64,000 nucleotides of DNA from Lachnospiraceae bacterium (GCA_028692975.1 JAQUWF010000001.1:62001-126000), one strand, 5' to 3'. Positions 8,998 to 18,174 are shown, numbered from the stretch's first letter. Numbers and translations are program-made. The notes: generated by a model from the sequence alone, not told the origin.

Positions 8998-9856
8998 ATA
9001 GCCCCTGGAAGCGGCCGGCGGCTCCGCAGGGTAAGACTAATCCGTTGGAGGAGACAGGCAGGCCCACTTCCTGGGCGTCTACTTTGCCTTTGTGTTTTTT
9101 CAGGACGGTGGACAGCATATAGGACAGTACCGCCGGAGCAAGCCCGGTGGTGTAGGAGTTAACCAGGAAAAATAAAGGTTTGTCCGTCAATAACTGTGCG
9201 CATAATTGGATCAGAGGAAAGATAGCATCCTCGATCTTCCAGATCTCACCTTTGGGTCCGCGGCCGTAAGAGGGTGGATCCATGATGATCGCATCGTAAT
9301 GATTGCCGCGGCGGATCTCACGCTCTACGAATTTCTGGCAGTCGTCCACGATCCAGCGGATAGGCGCATCACTCAGGCCGGAAGTAGCGGCATTCTCCTT
9401 AGCCCAGTTCACCATGCCCTTGGAAGCGTCCACATGGGTGACCGTCGCACCAGCAGCAGCCGCAGCCAGGGTAGCGCCCCCTGTGTAGGCGAAAAGATTC
9501 AGTACTTTGACCGGGCGTTTCGCTTTGCGGATCAGATCGCCAAACCAGTCCCAGTTGGCAGCCTGTTCAGGGAAAAGTCCCGTGTGCTTGAAACTGAATG
9601 GCTTCAGATTGAAAGTCAGTTCTTTATAAGAAATCGTCCACTGCTTGGGCAGATCAAAAAATTCCCATTCACCGCCGCCTTTTGCACTGCGGTGATAATG
9701 CCCGTTCATTTTCTTCCAGCCCTTCTGGGTCTTCGGCGTATCCCAGATCACCTGCGGGTCCGGACGTACCAGAAGGTATTTACCCCATCGTTCTAATTTC
9801 TCTCCTTTTGAAGTATCTATAATCTCATAATCTTTCCAATTATCAGCAATCCACAT
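8996..9856 (-). CDS. Class I SAM-dependent methyltransferase, RlmI/RlmK-like
   Basis: A 286-residue protein. The SAM-binding motif I VLNLFAYTGGATLAAAAAGA lies near 117-136, followed by VTHVDASKGMVNWAKEN (motif II), VDDCQKF, and the catalytic DPPSYGRGPKG near 193-203. The DPPSY form and overall plan match the 23S rRNA 5-methylcytosine methylases RlmI/RlmK, but the N-terminal PUA domain is replaced by a short region with GKYLLVRPDPQVIW. Target base unknown; rRNA is the best guess. It converges on tRNA-Pro, with which it shares a terminator. Confidence 0.85.
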   Translation of the reverse strand: MWIADNWKDYEIIDTSKGEKLERWGKYLLVRPDPQVIWDTPKTQKGWKKMNGHYHRSAKGGGEWEFFDLPKQWTISYKELTFNLKPFSFKHTGLFPEQAANWDWFGDLIRKAKRPVKVLNLFAYTGGATLAAAAAGATVTHVDASKGMVNWAKENAATSGLSDAPIRWIVDDCQKFVEREIRRGNHYDAIIMDPPSYGRGPKGEIWKIEDAIFPLIQLCAQLLTDKPLFFLVNSYTTGLAPAVLSYMLSTVLKKHKGKVDAQEVGLPVSSNGLVLPCGAAGRFQGL

Positions 9857-10015
9857 AATTCAGTCCCCGTTTCTTCTATATTAATAGAAAGATTATATCA
9901 TCTTTCAAGAGATTCGCCAAGCGGTCATTGACATGAAAGGATCATGGGGGTAAAATATAAACATTATGGGGTACTAGAACAAATAGTAAAGCCCCATGTA
10001 ACGAGGAGGAATATT

Positions 10016-11296
10016 ATGAAAGCGTACAAAGATATGAGCAGAGAGGAACTGCTCTCAGAAAAAGCATCATTAGAAGCACAATATGAAGAAGTCAAGACAA
10101 AAGGTTTGAAACTGGATATGTCCAGAGGAAAGCCAGCAACAGCACAGCTGGAACTGAGCAATGGCATGATGGATGTATTAAGCAGTCAGGCAGACATGAC
10201 AGGTGAAGAAGGCGTAGACTGTAGAAATTACGGAGTCCTGGACGGTATCGCGGAAGCGAAGAAACTGCTGGGCGATATGTCCGAAGTATCTGCGGACAAT
10301 ATGATTATTTACGGCAATTCCAGCCTGAACGTTATGTTTGATACTATTTCACGTTCCATGACCCATGGTGTTTGTGACAATACTCCATGGTGCAAATTAG
10401 ATAAAGTCAAATTCCTCTGTCCGGTACCTGGATATGACCGTCACTTTGGGATTACCGAATATTTCGGCATCGAAATGATCAACATCCCTATGCTGGCTAC
10501 CGGTCCGGATATGGATATGGTGGAAGAGTATGTGAATAATGATCCTGCTGTGAAAGGTATCTGGTGTGTACCGAAATATTCCAATCCACAGGGCATCACC
10601 TATTCCGAGGAGACTGTGCTCCGTTTCGCACATCTGAATCCGGCGGCAGATGATTTCCGTATTTTCTGGGATAATGCGTATTCCATCCATCATTTGTATG
10701 ATGATGATCAGGACTTCCTGCTGGAGATTCTAAATGAATGTGAGAAAGCCGGCCATCCGGATATGGTATACAAGTTTATTTCTACATCAAAAGTGACCTT
10801 CCCTGGTTCCGGTGTGGCAGCGGTTACAGCTTCCAAACGTAATCTGGAAGATTTCGCAAAACATATGAAAACACAGACTATCGGACATGACAAGTTAAAT
10901 CAGCTGCGTCATGTACGTTTCTTCAAGGATATGGATCATATGCGTGAGCATATGCGCAAACATGCAGACATCCTTCGTCCGAAATTCGAGGCAGTACTGG
11001 ATGTGCTGGACAGAGAATTGGGCGGACTGGGTATCGGCAGCTGGACCAGACCAAAGGGTGGATACTTTATTTCCTTTGACGCTATGGAAGGCTGTGCCAA
11101 AGCCATTGTTGCCAAAGCAAAAGAAGCTGGCCTTGTCATGACCGGAGCGGGAGCTACGTTCCCATATGGTATCGATCCTGAGGACAGTAATATCCGTATC
11201 GCACCGTCTTATCCGACACCGGAGGAACTGGCTGTAGCAGCAGAGATATTTGTATTGAGTGTAAAATTAGTAAGTATTGACAAAATGATCGCGTAA
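10016..11296 (+). CDS. Pyridoxal-phosphate aminotransferase, class I subfamily Ic (aspartate aminotransferase-like)
   Basis: A 426-residue protein of the Asp_aminotransf/AT_Ic type, widespread in Lachnospiraceae and Actinobacteria. Visible landmarks are LDMSRGKPA near the N-terminus, YGNSSLNVM, PVPGYDRHF, WCVPKYSNPQGITY, FWDNAYSIHHL and the cofactor lysine in FISTSKVTFPGSGVA. An in-frame ATG exists at 9944, but the ATG at 10016 has ACGAGGAGG 6-8 bases upstream and begins at the conserved MKAYKDMSREEL, so I choose it. Amino-donor specificity cannot be read from sequence; aspartate or a related acid is likely. Confidence 0.88.
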   Translation: MKAYKDMSREELLSEKASLEAQYEEVKTKGLKLDMSRGKPATAQLELSNGMMDVLSSQADMTGEEGVDCRNYGVLDGIAEAKKLLGDMSEVSADNMIIYGNSSLNVMFDTISRSMTHGVCDNTPWCKLDKVKFLCPVPGYDRHFGITEYFGIEMINIPMLATGPDMDMVEEYVNNDPAVKGIWCVPKYSNPQGITYSEETVLRFAHLNPAADDFRIFWDNAYSIHHLYDDDQDFLLEILNECEKAGHPDMVYKFISTSKVTFPGSGVAAVTASKRNLEDFAKHMKTQTIGHDKLNQLRHVRFFKDMDHMREHMRKHADILRPKFEAVLDVLDRELGGLGIGSWTRPKGGYFISFDAMEGCAKAIVAKAKEAGLVMTGAGATFPYGIDPEDSNIRIAPSYPTPEELAVAAEIFVLSVKLVSIDKMIA

Positions 11297-11326
11297 CACG
11301 AACAACAATATATTGATGGGAGTATA

Positions 11327-12712
11327 ATGAAGGATAAAAATAAGGCAAAAAAAATAACATTAATAAGTGTAGGGGTTTTGGTTCTGATTATTATAGCGGT
11401 TTATGTGGGGGTAAGCCTGTATTTTTCCACGCACTTTTTGAGTGGTTCTACGATTAATGGTATCAAGGCCACCGGCAAGACGGTGGATCAGATTAAACAG
11501 AGTATTCGCGAACAGATTGGCAAGTACACGCTGACCGTGGAAGAACGGGATGGCGTGACCGAGACCATCACAGCAGACGATATTCGTCTGGAATATGTGG
11601 ATGACAACAAAGTGGACCAACTCATGGAGGAACAGAATCCATGGCTGTGGTTCCAGTCATTTACCAAGCAAAAGAGTTTTGAGATGGCAGCGAACACTAC
11701 CTATGATGATGCGGCTCTGGTGCAGCGTATTGATGCGCTGACCTGTCTGCAGAATATGACTGCTCCGGCAGATGCTTACCTGAAAGAGAATGATAATGGG
11801 TATGAGATTGTACCGGAGGTTAAGGGAAATACCATTGATAAAGACAAAATGACGGAACTGATCAAAACAGCATTGGATGAGGGAAAGACGACGGTGAGTA
11901 TCACGGATCCGGACTGCTATACATACCCAACTGTCTACAGCGATAATGAATCGTTGATCAGTCGCCGGGACGCATGGAATAAATATCTGAGCATTAGTCT
12001 GACGTATACCTTCGGCAAAGACAAGGAAGTCATCAACAAAGATGTCATTAAACCGTGGATTCAGGATGATGGAACGACGCTGACACTGAATACGGATGGT
12101 GTTTCAGCACTTGTATACGAGTGGGCGAAAAAGTATGATACCTTCGGACTTCCGAGAGAATTTAAGACACATGCGGGCAATACGATCACATTGCAGTCTG
12201 GAGATTATGGCTGGGTCATCAATCGGGACAAGACCACGGAGGCTATAAAAGCATCGCTGGAAGCCGGAGAGAGCGGCGAGAAAGAGGTAGTGTACCGCTA
12301 TAGTGCCATGTCCAGAGACAACAATGATCTGGGCGGCACCTACGTGGAGGTTAGTATTTCCGAACAGCGTATGTGGTGTTACAAAGACTATCAGGTAATT
12401 GTGGACACACCTATTGTTACGGGGCTGCTTACAGCGGATCGTGCGACTACGCCGGGATGCTGGGCTATCGATGCGAAGAAGAGGGATGCGACTCTGGGGA
12501 GTCTGGATGTACAGGGGTATGCTTCACCTGTGAAATTCTGGATGCCGTTCAATGGCGGACAGGGTATTCATGATGCGGACGGATGGAGAACAGAATATGG
12601 TGGGGATATCTATAAGACCAACGGTTCTCACGGATGTGTCAATACACCGTTAACTGATGTAGAGAAGATTTATAATACAGTGCAGATTGGAACTGCTGTT
12701 TGTGTTTATTAG
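11327..12712 (+). CDS. Membrane-anchored L,D-transpeptidase (YkuD)
   Basis: N-terminal transmembrane anchor (about residues 10-32), two copies of a peptidoglycan-binding_4-like domain (about 40-150 and 190-310), and a C-terminal YkuD catalytic domain with DVQGYASPVKFWMPF, IHDADGW and the active-site motif SHGCVNTP. YkuD enzymes form 3-3 peptidoglycan crosslinks or attach proteins to the wall, using the cysteine in SHGC. 461 residues, normal for Firmicute members. RBS GGGAG. The sortase gene begins 9 bp after its stop, so the two envelope enzymes are co-transcribed. Confidence 0.92.
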   Translation: MKDKNKAKKITLISVGVLVLIIIAVYVGVSLYFSTHFLSGSTINGIKATGKTVDQIKQSIREQIGKYTLTVEERDGVTETITADDIRLEYVDDNKVDQLMEEQNPWLWFQSFTKQKSFEMAANTTYDDAALVQRIDALTCLQNMTAPADAYLKENDNGYEIVPEVKGNTIDKDKMTELIKTALDEGKTTVSITDPDCYTYPTVYSDNESLISRRDAWNKYLSISLTYTFGKDKEVINKDVIKPWIQDDGTTLTLNTDGVSALVYEWAKKYDTFGLPREFKTHAGNTITLQSGDYGWVINRDKTTEAIKASLEAGESGEKEVVYRYSAMSRDNNDLGGTYVEVSISEQRMWCYKDYQVIVDTPIVTGLLTADRATTPGCWAIDAKKRDATLGSLDVQGYASPVKFWMPFNGGQGIHDADGWRTEYGGDIYKTNGSHGCVNTPLTDVEKIYNTVQIGTAVCVY

Positions 12713-12721
12713 GAGTCATAG

Positions 12722-13630
12722 ATGAAGGAAAAGAAAAAAATTACCGCAGGCAGTGTCCTGCGGTTCCTTGTATTAATCGTTGCGCTTTGTGTCTTTGTTT
12801 ATGCAGCGTATAATCTGTATCAGATCTATCACGAATATCAGGTTAGCGAGGATGAATATGATAATCTGGCGGAGAAGTACGTGACTACGCCAACGCCTGC
12901 CCAGACGGCCGGTGAGTCTGCGGACACAACGGATGCAGCAGGGAACCCGGTGGATCCGGAGCCACCTATCACGGTGGACTTTGCATCACTGCAGGCCCAG
13001 AATGCGGATATTGTAGGATGGATCTACGTGGAGGCCGTTCCTAATATTAACTATCCAATCCTGCAGGGTGAGGATAATGAGTATTACCTGCATCACACCT
13101 TTGAGAAAGTAAAGAATACCTCTGCCTCTATTTTTCTGGATTATCAGAATACGGCGGATTTCTCAGACAGCAATACTATTGTTTACGGACATAATATGAA
13201 AAATGGGTCTATGTTCGGACTGCTGCGGAATCTCTTCGATCAAAAGACCTATGATGAGAATCCGTATATCTGGATCCTGACCCCAAAGGGAAATTACCGT
13301 TATGAGATCTTTTCGGTCTATGAGACTTCGGCGGATAGTGCGACCTACACGCTTTTTGGAGGCGGTGGCCAGGAATTCAAGTCTTATCTGGAGAAATGCA
13401 AGGGGAATTCCGTCGTGTCCAATGAGGCGGCATTTACAGGGGAAGAGAAAGCCATTACCCTGTCTACCTGTACGGGAAATGATGCGACGAGGCGGGTGGT
13501 GCAGGCGAAATGTATCAGCATCGTACAGCCAATAGCGTCGGTTACAGCGACGCCCGCACCGGAAAATGTGGATGATATAGAAGAAATACAGGATAATACA
13601 AGTCAGGAAATGCATTACGACGAGAACTGA
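12722..13630 (+). CDS. srtB: Class B sortase
   Basis: A 302-residue protein with an N-terminal transmembrane helix (about 13-33) and an extracellular catalytic domain. The sortase triad is visible: H in VYGHNMKNGSMF, C in LSTCTG, and R in RRVVQAKC. The helix-rich arrangement and ILTPKGNYRYEIFSVY fit class B. Sortases cleave a sorting signal and join the protein to peptidoglycan; no LPXTG- or NPQTN-type substrate is visible nearby, so the partner is elsewhere. It follows the L,D-transpeptidase closely. The C-terminus has an extra acidic tail of about 30 residues. Confidence 0.93.
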   Translation: MKEKKKITAGSVLRFLVLIVALCVFVYAAYNLYQIYHEYQVSEDEYDNLAEKYVTTPTPAQTAGESADTTDAAGNPVDPEPPITVDFASLQAQNADIVGWIYVEAVPNINYPILQGEDNEYYLHHTFEKVKNTSASIFLDYQNTADFSDSNTIVYGHNMKNGSMFGLLRNLFDQKTYDENPYIWILTPKGNYRYEIFSVYETSADSATYTLFGGGGQEFKSYLEKCKGNSVVSNEAAFTGEEKAITLSTCTGNDATRRVVQAKCISIVQPIASVTATPAPENVDDIEEIQDNTSQEMHYDEN

Positions 13631-13650
13631 TGTGTAAAGGAGGATGTGTC

Positions 13651-14379
13651 ATGAGTGATTGGGAACAGTTGCAGAAGATGATTGACGAGAGCGATAATAT
13701 CGTGTTTTTCGGTGGCGCCGGGGTCTCTACGGAGAGCGGCATACCGGATTTCCGTAGTGTGGACGGCCTGTATAATCAGACTTATGACTATCCGCCGGAG
13801 ACCATTTTGAGCCATACCTTCTTTATGAGAAAGCCGGAAGAATTTTATCGCTTTTACCAGGATAAGATGCTGGCGTTGGACAAGAAGCCCAATGCGGCGC
13901 ATCTGAAACTGACGGAACTGGAGGAGGCCGGGAAGCTGCGGGCTATCGTGACCCAGAATATTGACGGGCTCCATCAGGCGGCAGGCAGCAATCATGTGCT
14001 GGAACTCCACGGCTCTGTACATCGCAATTACTGTATGGAATGTGGCAAATTTTATGATGCAGCTTATGTGAAAGCGGCGGGCGGCGTACCACGTTGTGAG
14101 TGCGGCGGCATGCTTAAGCCTGATGTGGTCTTGTATGAAGAGGGCCTTGACAATGGGATCATGAATGAGTCCCTGGCGGCTATCAGCTGTGCGGATGTGC
14201 TGATCATAGGTGGGACTTCCCTGGCGGTGTACCCGGCAGCAGGACTCATCGACTATTATCGGGGAAACAAGCTGATCCTCATCAACAAATCCACCACGCC
14301 CATGGATAATCGCGCGGATCTGGTGATCCATGATCCCATCGGCCAGGTATTTAGCCAAATCATTGTTAATAAACAGTAA
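13651..14379 (+). CDS. Sir2-family NAD-dependent protein deacylase
   Basis: Removes acyl groups from lysines using NAD+. The 242-residue protein has the NAD-binding motif FGGAGVSTESGIPDFRS near 22-38, TQNIDGLHQAAG, catalytic histidine in ELHGSVHRNYC, a four-cysteine zinc ribbon (CMEC ... CECGG), PDVVLYEE and GGTSLAVYPAAGL. An upstream ATG at 13630 overlaps the sortase stop, but AAAGGAGG at 13636-13643 serves the ATG at 13651. It may be read with the sortase. Deacetylase versus longer-chain deacylase activity cannot be told. Confidence 0.93.
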   Translation: MSDWEQLQKMIDESDNIVFFGGAGVSTESGIPDFRSVDGLYNQTYDYPPETILSHTFFMRKPEEFYRFYQDKMLALDKKPNAAHLKLTELEEAGKLRAIVTQNIDGLHQAAGSNHVLELHGSVHRNYCMECGKFYDAAYVKAAGGVPRCECGGMLKPDVVLYEEGLDNGIMNESLAAISCADVLIIGGTSLAVYPAAGLIDYYRGNKLILINKSTTPMDNRADLVIHDPIGQVFSQIIVNKQ

Positions 14380-14392
14380 GTGAGGGCATGTT

Positions 14393-14584
14393 ATGAACTA
14401 TGAACTGGGTGATATCATTACCATGAAAAAACCACATCCCTGTGGCAGCCATGAGTGGGAGGTGCTCCGTGTGGGGGCAGATTTTCGTCTCAAATGTATG
14501 GGCTGCGGGCATCAGGTCATGATCAAACGGACCATTGTGGAAAAGAATACGAAACATATCCAGAGACAAAATGAAAATCAATAA
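14393..14584 (+). CDS. DUF951 small protein
   Basis: 63 residues, beginning MNYELGDIITMKKPHPCG and containing CMGCGH; the pattern MKKPHPCGSHEWEVLRVGADFRLKC is split here by naming only its ends. DUF951 proteins are a Firmicute family of unknown function usually found just upstream of rpsF, as here. The three conserved cysteines suggest a small metal-binding fold with nucleic-acid affinity (inference). RBS GTGAGGG 6-7 bases before the ATG. Confidence 0.88.
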   Translation: MNYELGDIITMKKPHPCGSHEWEVLRVGADFRLKCMGCGHQVMIKRTIVEKNTKHIQRQNENQ

Positions 14585-14592
14585 AAAAGTTC

Positions 14593-14621
14593 TTGAATTA
14601 TTTGGTGCCGTATGGTATCAT
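14593..14621 (+). promoter_or_regulatory. Promoter of rpsF-ssb-rpsR
   Basis: TTGAAT (14593-14598), 17 bp, TATCAT (14616-14621) preceded by TATGG. The leader of about 75 bases contains the hairpin CCCTG-CATTGT-CAGGG (about 14660-14675), at the place where an S6:S18-binding leader is found in other bacteria. I cannot confirm the consensus. Confidence 0.6.
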
Positions 14622-14702
14622 TTAACTTCGTGATATATTATACATTTTATCCTTGTTCCCTGCATTGTCAGGGGGCCAGAGACCATAAGGAGGTAAAACA
14701 GC

Positions 14703-14990
14703 ATGAACAAATATGAATTAGCGGTAGTTGTGAATGCCAAGATCGAGGATGACGCTCGCGCAGAAGTAGTAGAAAAAGCCAAAGCACTGATTACACGTTT
14801 CGGCGGTACTATTTCAGAAGTTGAAGAATGGGGTAAGAAAAGATTAGCTTACGAAATTCAGAAAATGCGTGAAGGTTATTATTATTTCATCCAGTTCGAA
14901 GCAGAATCAACCTGTCCTGCAGAAGTTGAAAAACGTATGCGTATTATGGACAACGTATTAAGATATTTAGTTGTAAGCAAAGAAGCCTAA
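14703..14990 (+). CDS. rpsF: 30S ribosomal protein S6
   Basis: 95 residues starting MNKYELAVVVNAKIED, with EWGKKRLAYEIQKMREGYY and the terminal RIMDNVLRYLVV. S6 binds S18 on the 30S platform. Standard length and start, with AAGGAGGT upstream. First gene of the conserved rpsF-ssb-rpsR operon. Confidence 0.98.
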   Translation: MNKYELAVVVNAKIEDDARAEVVEKAKALITRFGGTISEVEEWGKKRLAYEIQKMREGYYYFIQFEAESTCPAEVEKRMRIMDNVLRYLVVSKEA

Positions 14991-15062
14991 TCGCTTTTGA
15001 CGCAAAGGACCATTAATGCCAAGGACACTTATAATGTTTTCAGATAAGAAAGAGGAAATACT

Positions 15063-15515
15063 ATGAATAGAGTAATATTAATGGGACGTTTAACAAGAGA
15101 TCCGGATGTAAGATATTCTGCAGGCGAGAACGCTACAGCAGTTGCAAGATATACTCTGGCAGTTGACCGCAGATTCAAGCGCGATGGCGATGCTACAGCT
15201 GACTTTATCGGTTGTGTTGCATTTGGCAGAAGTGCTGAATTTGCTGAGAAATATTTTCATCAGGGTATTCGTATCGTAGTAGAAGGACGTATTCAGACCG
15301 GAAGCTACACCAATAAAGACGGTGTTAAGGTTTATACAACAGATGTTGTTGTGGAAAACCAGGAATTTGCAGAGAGCAAGTCTGCCAGCGACAATAACAG
15401 CGCGGCATACCATGCACCGAGCGCATCCATGTCTGCACCTGCACCAAGTGCACCGGCAGCAGATGGATTTATGAACATTCCAGACGGAATCGATGAGGAG
15501 TTACCGTTTAACTAA
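15063..15515 (+). CDS. ssb: Single-stranded DNA-binding protein
   Basis: 150 residues. The OB fold covers residues 1-105 with MNRVILMGRLTRDPDVRYS, VARYTLAVDRRFKR, FIGCVAFGRSAEFAEKYFHQG and VVVENQEFAESK. A flexible Ala/Ser/Pro linker follows, ending in the acidic partner-binding tip DEELPFN, the usual C-terminal tail of bacterial SSB. Located between rpsF and rpsR as in most Firmicutes. RBS AGAAAGAGG. Confidence 0.97.
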   Translation: MNRVILMGRLTRDPDVRYSAGENATAVARYTLAVDRRFKRDGDATADFIGCVAFGRSAEFAEKYFHQGIRIVVEGRIQTGSYTNKDGVKVYTTDVVVENQEFAESKSASDNNSAAYHAPSASMSAPAPSAPAADGFMNIPDGIDEELPFN

Positions 15516-15520
15516 ACCAA

Positions 15521-15684
15521 GAACACTTAGTGAATGCGAGCGTAAGCGAAGTATGAACTTAGTGTGATGGTTGTTCGAAGGAACTTAGTGATTGGCGAGC
15601 CGAAGGCGAAGACAGAGACATTGGCTGACTTAATGAGTCGCAGACGAATTTAGTCAACAAGTCCACACAGTAACTTAGTGAATC
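15521..15684. repeat. Divergent CTTAGTG/mini-hairpin repeat inside the ribosomal operon
   Basis: Six versions of the A-CTTAGTG motif occur (15521, 15555, 15582, 15625, 15646, 15671). Between them are short perfect or near-perfect hairpins with different stems but G-N-A-type loops: GC-GTAA-GC (15540-15547), GTTC-GAAG-GAAC (15573-15584), GCC-GAA-GGC (15599-15607) and GTC-GCA-GAC (15637-15645). It occupies almost the whole ssb-rpsR gap, so it should be transcribed with the operon. Confidence 0.75.
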
Positions 15685-15738
15685 GAACTTCCTTACACGA
15701 TTTTGTGAGAAGAACTATTTTGAAAGGAGTAAACCGAC

Positions 15739-16005
15739 ATGGCTTATAATAAAAGTGAAAGAAGCGAAGGCGGCTTCAAAAGAAGAGGCGGCGGACGCAG
15801 AAGAAAGAAAGTTTGCGTATTCTGTGGTAAAGAGAATAACGATATCGATTACAAAGATGTTAACAAACTGAAAAGATATGTATCTGAGCGTGGTAAAATT
15901 CTTCCTAGAAGAATCACAGGAAACTGTGCAAAACATCAGAGAGCTCTGACTGTAGCAATCAAGAGAGCTCGTCATATGGCAATCATGCCTTACGTACAGG
16001 ACTAA
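15739..16005 (+). CDS. rpsR: 30S ribosomal protein S18
   Basis: 88 residues. A basic Gly/Arg-rich N-terminal extension ([10 protein letters not shown]) precedes the S18 core [20 protein letters not shown] and [14 protein letters not shown]. CxxC plus a later Cys (VFCGK.., NCAKH) suggests the zinc-binding (C+) form. AAAGGAG RBS. It is separated from ssb by 223 bp, far longer than usual, because of the inserted repeat block. Confidence 0.97.
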   Translation: MAYNKSERSEGGFKRRGGGRRRKKVCVFCGKENNDIDYKDVNKLKRYVSERGKILPRRITGNCAKHQRALTVAIKRARHMAIMPYVQD

Positions 16006-16032
16006 TTCCTGTTGTAAAAACAAAAAATAATC

Positions 16033-16075
16033 AAGGCCTTTAAATGCTGAATTGTCAGTGTTTAAAGGTCTTTGT
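16033..16075 (+). terminator. Terminator of the rpsF operon
   Basis: AAGGCCTTTAAATGCTGA (16033-16050) pairs with TCAGTGTTTAAAGGTCTT with one G-T and one mismatch, followed by TTGTT. Confidence 0.75.
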
Positions 16076-16170
16076 TGCATTATTTCATACATTGGATATT
16101 CTTGTATTTTTGGAACTTTCGCTATATACTATTTACCATACTATAGAAATCGAGGAATAAGGTGATAGAT

Positions 16171-18162
16171 ATGAAATTTAACAAAAGAGAAGTATTTTCG
16201 ATTCCAAATATGATGAGTTATTTCCGGATTCTGCTGTTGCCTTTTCTTGCAGCGGCAATCCTGAAAGAGCAGTACATCCTGCAGGTGGTGCTGATGGCAC
16301 TCTCCGCATTGACGGATTTTCTGGATGGGAAAATTGCGCGAAAATTTCATATGGTAACAGAGTTGGGCAAGGCGTTAGATCCCATTGCGGATAAATTGAC
16401 ACTTTGCCTTTTGTTTATATGTCTGGCAGTAAAAAATCCCTATGCCCTTGTGATTGCAGTGGTGATGCTTGCGAAAGAACTGTTTATGGGCGGGATGGAG
16501 CTGCTGGTCAGAAGAAAGACCGGAAAGACAACAGGAGGTGCGACCTGGTACGGAAAACTTTGTACAGCGGTGCTGTTTTTATCTATGCTACTGTTTTTGA
16601 TGATGCCGCATATGCCAATTGTGCTGTCAAACATAGTCATGATTGTCTGTGTGGCTATCATGATATTTACCTGGTGGATGTATGGCTTTCTTTTTTATCA
16701 TATACTACGTGGAAAGGAACAGGTGAAAGAAAGAATGGGTCTTGGCATTGGACTGACTGTATTAACGCTTGTGCTGTATCTGCTGGGAGGCGCAGCGTTA
16801 CCTTTTGCAGAACACAAAACGGTCTCGGATGAATATCAAAAAGTGTCAGAAAATCAGAAGTTTTACAGTGAAACAGATGTGACAGGCGGCGATGGTATAC
16901 GTCTGGTAACAACCAATGAAGAGGCACTGGAAAATCGCATTGCCCTAATTAAAATGGCAAAGAAAACGATTCAGTATTCCACTTTTGATTTCAGACCGGA
17001 TACAAGCGGCACACAGGTCGCTTCTCTGCTTTATGAGGCAGCGGAGAGAGGTGTTCAGGTGCAGATTCTGGTAGATGGTTACAGTGGATTTCTGAAAATG
17101 GATAATGCTCCTGTTTTCCAGGCGTTGGCATCTCACCCCAATATACAGTTAAAGATTTATAATCCGGTTCATGTGCTGGAACCGTGGAACCTGATGGGAC
17201 GGATGCATGATAAATATGTGGTCATTGATGACTATGGCTATATGCTGGGCGGAAGAAATACCTATGATTTCTTCCTGGGCAGTGAAGACGGTGGACATAA
17301 AAATTATGATATGGAGGTGTTTGTCCAAAACAAGGGCTTAAGTGAGAAAAGTTCGCTCTATCAGGTGAAAACATATTTTGATGGAGTATGGACACTTCCT
17401 TATTGTGTGGATTATTCTGATTATGTTGGGAAATGGGCAAGAAAAAATGTGGAGAAGGGGATAGCGGAGCTAGAAACAGCCGGTCAGGAAATGGAAGAAA
17501 CTTATCCGGAAGCATGTAAGCCACAGGCAAAGGAACGACTGGAGCAGGGGCTTCATTCGGTAACGTCAATCCAGTTGCTGTCCAATCCCATTGAACGGGA
17601 GAATAAAGAACCCTGGGTATGGCATTCCCTGGAACAGTTATTGGAGCAGGCTTCGGAAAAGGTCTATATTCATACGCCTTATGTGATCTGTGATCCTGTC
17701 ATGTATGAGGGGCTGGGAAAGATTGCGCAAAAGGTTCCGGATACACGGCTGATTATCAATGCACCGGAAAATGGTGCGAATCCTTTCGGCTGTGCGGATT
17801 ATATCCGGGAAAAGCAGAAGGTGCATGATACTGGATTTACAGTTTATGAGTACCAGGGAGACGCTTCTTATCATATTAAAACCTGTCTGATGGATGAGCG
17901 GATTAGTATCGTTGGTTCCTTTAATATGGATATGAGAAGCGCTTACCTGGATACAGAATTAATGTTGGTGGTTGACAGCAGAGAGTTGAATCAGGATCTG
18001 GAGTCTTACATGCTAAATTCAGAAAAATATTGTAAAAAGGCAGTATCCATGACGGAATATGACTATGGAGAGCTGGTAGTTGACAAAACCATGACACCAC
18101 AGCAGGAATTGTCTTTTAAGGGAATCAACTTTCTGACTAAATGGTTCCGCTACCTGTTGTAG
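16171..18162 (+). CDS. Fusion of CDP-alcohol phosphatidyltransferase (PgsA-like) and phospholipase-D/cardiolipin synthase-like domains
   Basis: The N-terminal ~185 residues are a multi-helix membrane domain with the complete family signature DG-x2-AR-x8-G-x3-D-x3-D (DGKIAR ... GKALDPIAD, near 50-72). After another membrane helix (about 195-215) comes a soluble half with two HKD motifs, MHDKYVVID and YHIKTCLMD, each HxKxxxxD. The first domain would make phosphatidylglycerophosphate from CDP-diacylglycerol, and the second would condense phospholipids to cardiolipin, so one polypeptide could catalyse two steps of anionic lipid synthesis. Activities are inferred. A GTG at 16162 with its own GAGGA is an alternative start, three codons longer. 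Monocistronic, with a terminator overlapping its stop. Confidence 0.87.
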   Translation: MKFNKREVFSIPNMMSYFRILLLPFLAAAILKEQYILQVVLMALSALTDFLDGKIARKFHMVTELGKALDPIADKLTLCLLFICLAVKNPYALVIAVVMLAKELFMGGMELLVRRKTGKTTGGATWYGKLCTAVLFLSMLLFLMMPHMPIVLSNIVMIVCVAIMIFTWWMYGFLFYHILRGKEQVKERMGLGIGLTVLTLVLYLLGGAALPFAEHKTVSDEYQKVSENQKFYSETDVTGGDGIRLVTTNEEALENRIALIKMAKKTIQYSTFDFRPDTSGTQVASLLYEAAERGVQVQILVDGYSGFLKMDNAPVFQALASHPNIQLKIYNPVHVLEPWNLMGRMHDKYVVIDDYGYMLGGRNTYDFFLGSEDGGHKNYDMEVFVQNKGLSEKSSLYQVKTYFDGVWTLPYCVDYSDYVGKWARKNVEKGIAELETAGQEMEETYPEACKPQAKERLEQGLHSVTSIQLLSNPIERENKEPWVWHSLEQLLEQASEKVYIHTPYVICDPVMYEGLGKIAQKVPDTRLIINAPENGANPFGCADYIREKQKVHDTGFTVYEYQGDASYHIKTCLMDERISIVGSFNMDMRSAYLDTELMLVVDSRELNQDLESYMLNSEKYCKKAVSMTEYDYGELVVDKTMTPQQELSFKGINFLTKWFRYLL

Positions 18163-18174
18163 ACGGAACCTTTT
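18143..18174 (+). terminator. Terminator overlapping the end of the fusion gene
   Basis: GGTTCCG (18143-18149) pairs with CGGAACC (18164-18170), then TTTT. The left arm lies inside the last codons. Confidence 0.65.
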
